From NCBI GenBank assembly GCA_025463765.1, contig JAODBC010000039.1, positions 1 to 64,000 of the forward strand: a stretch of DNA of 64,000 bases, in the 5' to 3' direction. The notes under the pieces are model-generated. The model ran no database searches. It was not told where the DNA came from and was given only the letters and a program-made list of their open reading frames with translations. Made by a program: the position numbers and the translations under genes. Numbering within the stretch: position 1 is the first letter of the stretch; each line of letters opens with the position of its first letter. Below are positions 61,418-64,000 of the stretch, piece after piece. This DNA comes from Subtercola sp. (lineage in GTDB: Bacteria > Actinomycetota > Actinomycetes > Actinomycetales > Microbacteriaceae).

Positions 61418-62311
61418 ACGCCTGACATTCTCACGTTTCTCACGACGTGGCAGCCCAACGCGGTCGGGCTGGTCGCGATCGCACTCGCGGCGCTCGCGTA
61501 CCTCGCGGGCATCCTGGCGCTGCACCGGCGCGGAGAACATTGGCGACTGAAGCCCACTCTCGGCTTCTACGCGCTCGGCTTGGGGTCGTACGCGTTCATC
61601 GAATTCGGGTTTCTCGGTGCGTACAGCCAAGAGCTGCGCTTCGCCTTCACCACGCGCATCGCGCTGCTGCTCTTCGCCGTGCCTGCGCTGCTCGCGACCG
61701 GCAAGCCCGTCGAACTGGCGCGCGCCGCGCTCACCGGGCGCCCGCTGCGTGCGCTCAACCGCTTTCTCGACTCGAAGATCGTCGGCATCATGGGCAACGC
61801 CGTGTTCGGGCCGGTGTTCGCGCTCGTCGCGTTCTCCATCTTCTTGACGCCCATCGCCGGCACCCTGCGCGCGTCACCGGTAGCACAAGACGCGATCGGG
61901 CTCGTGATTCCCGTCGTCGGGCTCATGATGGTGCTGCCGCTGACCGAGCTGGTGGTGGCCCGCACCAGCCTGTTCATCGCCGCCGAGTTCATGCTCGCGT
62001 TCGTCGAGCTCGTGATCGACGCGATTCCGGGCATTCTGCTGCGGCTGAACGACGCCATTCTCGACCACGCGGGGCCGATCACGACGGCGGTTCCGGGCTG
62101 GTTTCCGTCGCCGCTGCGCGATCAGCAGCTGTCGGGCGACCTGCTCTGGTTCATCGCCGAGATCGCGGACATTCCGATTCTGATTCTGCTGTTCATCCGC
62201 TGGTCGAAGCACGACCGTAAAGAGGCGAAGCAGATCGACGAGCTCAGTGACGAAGAGATGGATGCCCTCACCCAGGCTCACCTGAAGTCGTTCGGCAACC
62301 GCTCCGACTGA
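61418..62311 (+). CDS. CtaG-like cytochrome c oxidase assembly protein, apparent ACG start
   Basis: A 297-aa membrane protein if started at 61418. The only standard start in the frame is TTG 61580, which would remove the first helix. The frame is open from 61346, and its upstream part reads TPDILTFLTTWQPN followed by a helix, matching the N-terminus usual for actinobacterial CtaG-like proteins. GAGGAG (61407-61412) is five bases before ACG 61418, so translation probably begins at ACG, or this is an ATG-to-ACG mutation or error. About seven helices follow, including YSQELRFAFTTRIALLLFAV. The family is implicated in oxidase copper-site assembly. The tail is acidic. Confidence 0.75.
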   Translation, partial: TPDILTFLTTWQPNAVGLVAIALAALAYLAGILALHRRGEHWRLKPTLGFYALGLGSYAFIEFGFLGAYSQELRFAFTTRIALLLFAVPALLATGKPVELARAALTGRPLRALNRFLDSKIVGIMGNAVFGPVFALVAFSIFLTPIAGTLRASPVAQDAIGLVIPVVGLMMVLPLTELVVARTSLFIAAEFMLAFVELVIDAIPGILLRLNDAILDHAGPITTAVPGWFPSPLRDQQLSGDLLWFIAEIADIPILILLFIRWSKHDRKEAKQIDELSDEEMDALTQAHLKSFGNRSD

Positions 62312-62327
62312 GCTGTTTCCGCTCGGC

Positions 62328-63443
62328 TCACACCGCGCGCACGTCGTCTGTGGCCGTGACGAGCTCCTCGTGGATGCGGCGCAGGTCTTCGAGCAGAAAG
62401 CCCAGCAGCACCCAGTGCTCCGAGCGGGGAATCGCGATGCTGAGCGGCGCGGTGAGGGCCGGCAGTTCATCCGTCACCGGCTCGGGTTCGGTGCCGGGCA
62501 GGTCGGCGTTCAGGATGATCAGGCGCAGGTCATGGGCGGCGCGCGTCAGCTCCGACACGATGTCGCCCACGATCGGCTCGGCCAGCAGATCGTCGTCGTA
62601 GTGGTCGACCACGCCGCGCGCCATGCCCGCCACCCGGGTGACCAGGATGGTGAGCATGGCCAGCAGCTGCCCGTCGCGCTCGAGCAGGTCGCGGTGAACC
62701 GAACGGCGAGGGTTGTACTTCAGGCTCTCATCGCCGGCAGCCAGAGCTGCCGCCGCTTTCGTACGCATGGGAGTGAGCAGGCGAGCTTCGACGAGCATGC
62801 CCGTGCGCTCGGCCTGAGTCGACGGCGAACTCAGCACCCGGGCCATCGTTTCGAGCACGTTGGCGACCTCATTGCCGAGCGACGCCACTGCCTCGTGCAC
62901 CGGCTGAAGAGCCACAGGGGGAACAATCAGCAGGTTCACAGCAACACCGATGAGTGCGCCGATGAGCGTCTCGATGATGCGGTCGAAAGCGTAGCCAGGC
63001 GTGGTCGACCCGAGAATCAGCACCAGCATGGCGCTGATCGGAATCTGCACCGACGACGTCACGCCGAGCCTCAGACCCCAGCCCAGAAACAGCGACAGAA
63101 CGACGGCCAACAGAATCGCCCACGACGACTGACCCACGGTGACACCAACGATGTAGGCGAGAACGACACCAATGATCACGCCGATGCAGCGCTCGAGCGC
63201 CTTACCGACCGACTGATTGAGGCTCGGCTGCACGACGAGAATCGCCGCGATCACGGCGAACAGCGGAGTCGCGCCCTGCAGCAGAAGCACTCCGGCGCCC
63301 CAGGCGAGAATAGCCGCGACGCCGGTCTTCACAACCTGCAGAAACGGAATGCGCGACGAAGAGAGGATGAGCTTTGCGTATCGGTCAGGAGACAGGGCGG
63401 CCACGTTCATCCGTCGCCCCTTGAACCAGTTGGTGGCGTTCAC
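62328..63443 (-). CDS. FUSC-family membrane protein (aromatic acid exporter-like)
   Basis: A 371-aa protein starting with GTG 63443. It has about six helices in the first 185 residues (VVKTGVAAILAWGAGVLLL, PLFAVIAAILVVQPSLNQS, CIGVIIGVVLAYIVG), then a long cytoplasmic helical domain. VVQPSLNQSVGKALERCIG is the conserved FUSC/ArAE core. Related proteins export aromatic acids or other small toxic compounds, but substrates in actinobacteria are unknown. A TAGTGT box lies six bases before the start. It converges with the CtaG-like gene. Confidence 0.85.
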   Translation of the reverse strand: MNATNWFKGRRMNVAALSPDRYAKLILSSSRIPFLQVVKTGVAAILAWGAGVLLLQGATPLFAVIAAILVVQPSLNQSVGKALERCIGVIIGVVLAYIVGVTVGQSSWAILLAVVLSLFLGWGLRLGVTSSVQIPISAMLVLILGSTTPGYAFDRIIETLIGALIGVAVNLLIVPPVALQPVHEAVASLGNEVANVLETMARVLSSPSTQAERTGMLVEARLLTPMRTKAAAALAAGDESLKYNPRRSVHRDLLERDGQLLAMLTILVTRVAGMARGVVDHYDDDLLAEPIVGDIVSELTRAAHDLRLIILNADLPGTEPEPVTDELPALTAPLSIAIPRSEHWVLLGFLLEDLRRIHEELVTATDDVRAV

Positions 63444-63449
63444 ACAACA

Positions 63450-63455
63450 ACACTA
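63450..63455 (-). promoter_or_regulatory. -10 box TAGTGT for the FUSC-family gene
   Basis: TAGTGT on the minus strand ends six bases before GTG 63443. Confidence 0.4.
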
Positions 63456-63501
63456 GGAGCCTGTGCCGTATATTGGGGCAGTCCCAAAGAAAGGTAGCCC
63501 A

Positions 63502-64000
63502 TTGCCTGGAGCTGTCGTTGTCATCCCCACCTACAACGAAAAAGAAACCATCACCGCGATCATCGACCGCGTTTTGGCGTCGGACTCGAGCGTACACATC
63601 CTGGTGGTCGATGACGGTTCACCCGACGGCACGGGCCGCATCGTCGACGGCATCGCCGCGTCGAACGACCGCGTCAACATCATGCACCGCACCGAGAAGA
63701 ACGGGCTCGGCACCGCATATGTGAACGGTTTCGGCTGGGCGCTCGAGCAGGGCTACGACTACATCATCGAGATGGATGCCGACGGCTCACACCAGCCCGA
63801 GGAGTTGTCTCGCCTGCTGCTGTTGCTCGACAACGGGGCGAACCTGGCCATCGGCGCCCGCTGGATTCCCGGCGGCAAGACCGAGAACTGGCCCTGGTAC
63901 CGCAAGCTCATCTCCCGCTCGGGAACCACCTACGCCCGCATCATGCTCTCGTCGAAGCTGCACGACATCACGTCGGGCTACCGCGGGTTCAGCGCCGACA
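63502..64000 (+). CDS. Polyprenol monophosphomannose synthase (GT2), 5' part
   Basis: The frame opens with TTG 63502, eight bases after AAGAAAGG, and runs off the window without a stop (166 codons seen). PGAVVVIPTYNEKETITAII, LVVDDGSPDGTGRIVDGIA, the metal-binding EMDADGSHQPEEL, IGARWIPGGKTENWPWYRKL and the closing DITSGYRGF are signatures of dolichol/polyprenol-phosphate mannosyltransferases (Ppm1/DPM1). The enzyme makes polyprenyl-phosphate-mannose from GDP-mannose for lipoglycan synthesis or protein O-mannosylation. GDP-mannose would come from ManC (50383). Confidence 0.92.
   Translation, partial: MPGAVVVIPTYNEKETITAIIDRVLASDSSVHILVVDDGSPDGTGRIVDGIAASNDRVNIMHRTEKNGLGTAYVNGFGWALEQGYDYIIEMDADGSHQPEELSRLLLLLDNGANLAIGARWIPGGKTENWPWYRKLISRSGTTYARIMLSSKLHDITSGYRGFSAD

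Noticed and set aside
61345-61425. ATG 61345 as the start of the CtaG-like gene
   Set aside because: It is in a different frame and meets TGA at 61423-61425 after 26 codons.

Overview
The window is high-GC DNA densely packed with actinobacterial genes. Evidence for the phylum: acyl-CoA carboxylase organised as birA-accD-accE-maf-accA, a cysteine-free LpdA-type quinone dehydrogenase, polyprenol-phosphate-mannose enzymes, many TANNNT boxes 6-8 nt before start codons, and frequent GTG/TTG starts. From memory of the Mycobacterium tuberculosis map, the core order purE-purK-gtrA-PH protein-birA-accD-accE-maf-accA, then lpdA, deoD, pmmB, add, deoA, cdd and sdhCDAB, follows the Rv3275c-Rv3319 order. 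The style suggests Micrococcales, perhaps Microbacteriaceae; this is inference. I see no rRNA, tRNA, insertion sequence, phage or CRISPR array.

Layout. 1-14438 is a surface-polysaccharide region: the tail of a GDP-mannose dehydratase and a second family member, glycosyltransferases of the GT4, GT2 and membrane GT-C types, a UDP-glucuronate decarboxylase-like enzyme, and a minus-strand three-gene operon (10597-11184, 8420-10600, 6543-8420) encoding a membrane-anchored Pro/Thr-rich protein, a secreted enzyme-like protein with three carbohydrate-binding-like modules, and a large membrane protein. Embedded in it is an AT-richer patch (about 4740-6531) with degenerate repeats, a 53-aa membrane peptide and an unrecognised 445-aa protein. 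14568-20543 holds purE, purK, gtrA, a PH-domain protein, birA, accD and accE. 20597-26095 lies between accE and maf: a small secreted protein, a 37-38 bp tandem hairpin array, a NarL-type two-component operon with a third kinase-like membrane protein, and a 23S rRNA/tRNA uracil methyltransferase. 26279-32803 carries maf, accA and a SWIM-SNF2 helicase. 32828-41452 has a secreted beta-propeller, lpdA, purine nucleoside phosphorylase, a phosphopentomutase-like enzyme, an IclR regulator, an orphan PTS IIA/IIB pair and adenosine deaminase. 41545-50177 is nucleoside salvage: nucleoside hydrolase, thymidine phosphorylase, cytidine deaminase and a complete BMP-type nucleoside ABC importer. 50383-52736 is GDP-mannose synthesis plus a mannosyltransferase. 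52867-56352 is sdhCDAB behind a DtxR-like iron box. The remainder has a YihY/BrkB protein, a second propeller protein, exonuclease III, trpS, a CtaG-like gene that seems to start with ACG, a FUSC-family protein and the 5' part of a polyprenol-phosphate mannose synthase.

How it fits together. Three modules dominate: an envelope glycan programme (GDP-mannose, UDP-xylose-type sugars, lipid-linked mannose and secreted glycan-binding proteins); acyl-CoA carboxylase with its biotin ligase; and a nucleoside import and catabolism network in which imported nucleosides are deaminated, phosphorolysed or hydrolysed and the pentose phosphate is isomerised.

The most unusual feature is structural DNA between genes. 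Short tandem arrays grow out of gene 3' ends and copy the stop codon (maf, nucleoside hydrolase, and probably purK). Long perfect palindromes sit at convergent or operon-end junctions, and a tandem array of hairpins follows the small secreted-protein gene. Several conserved enzymes also carry in-frame low-complexity expansions, so the genome looks prone to repeat expansion.
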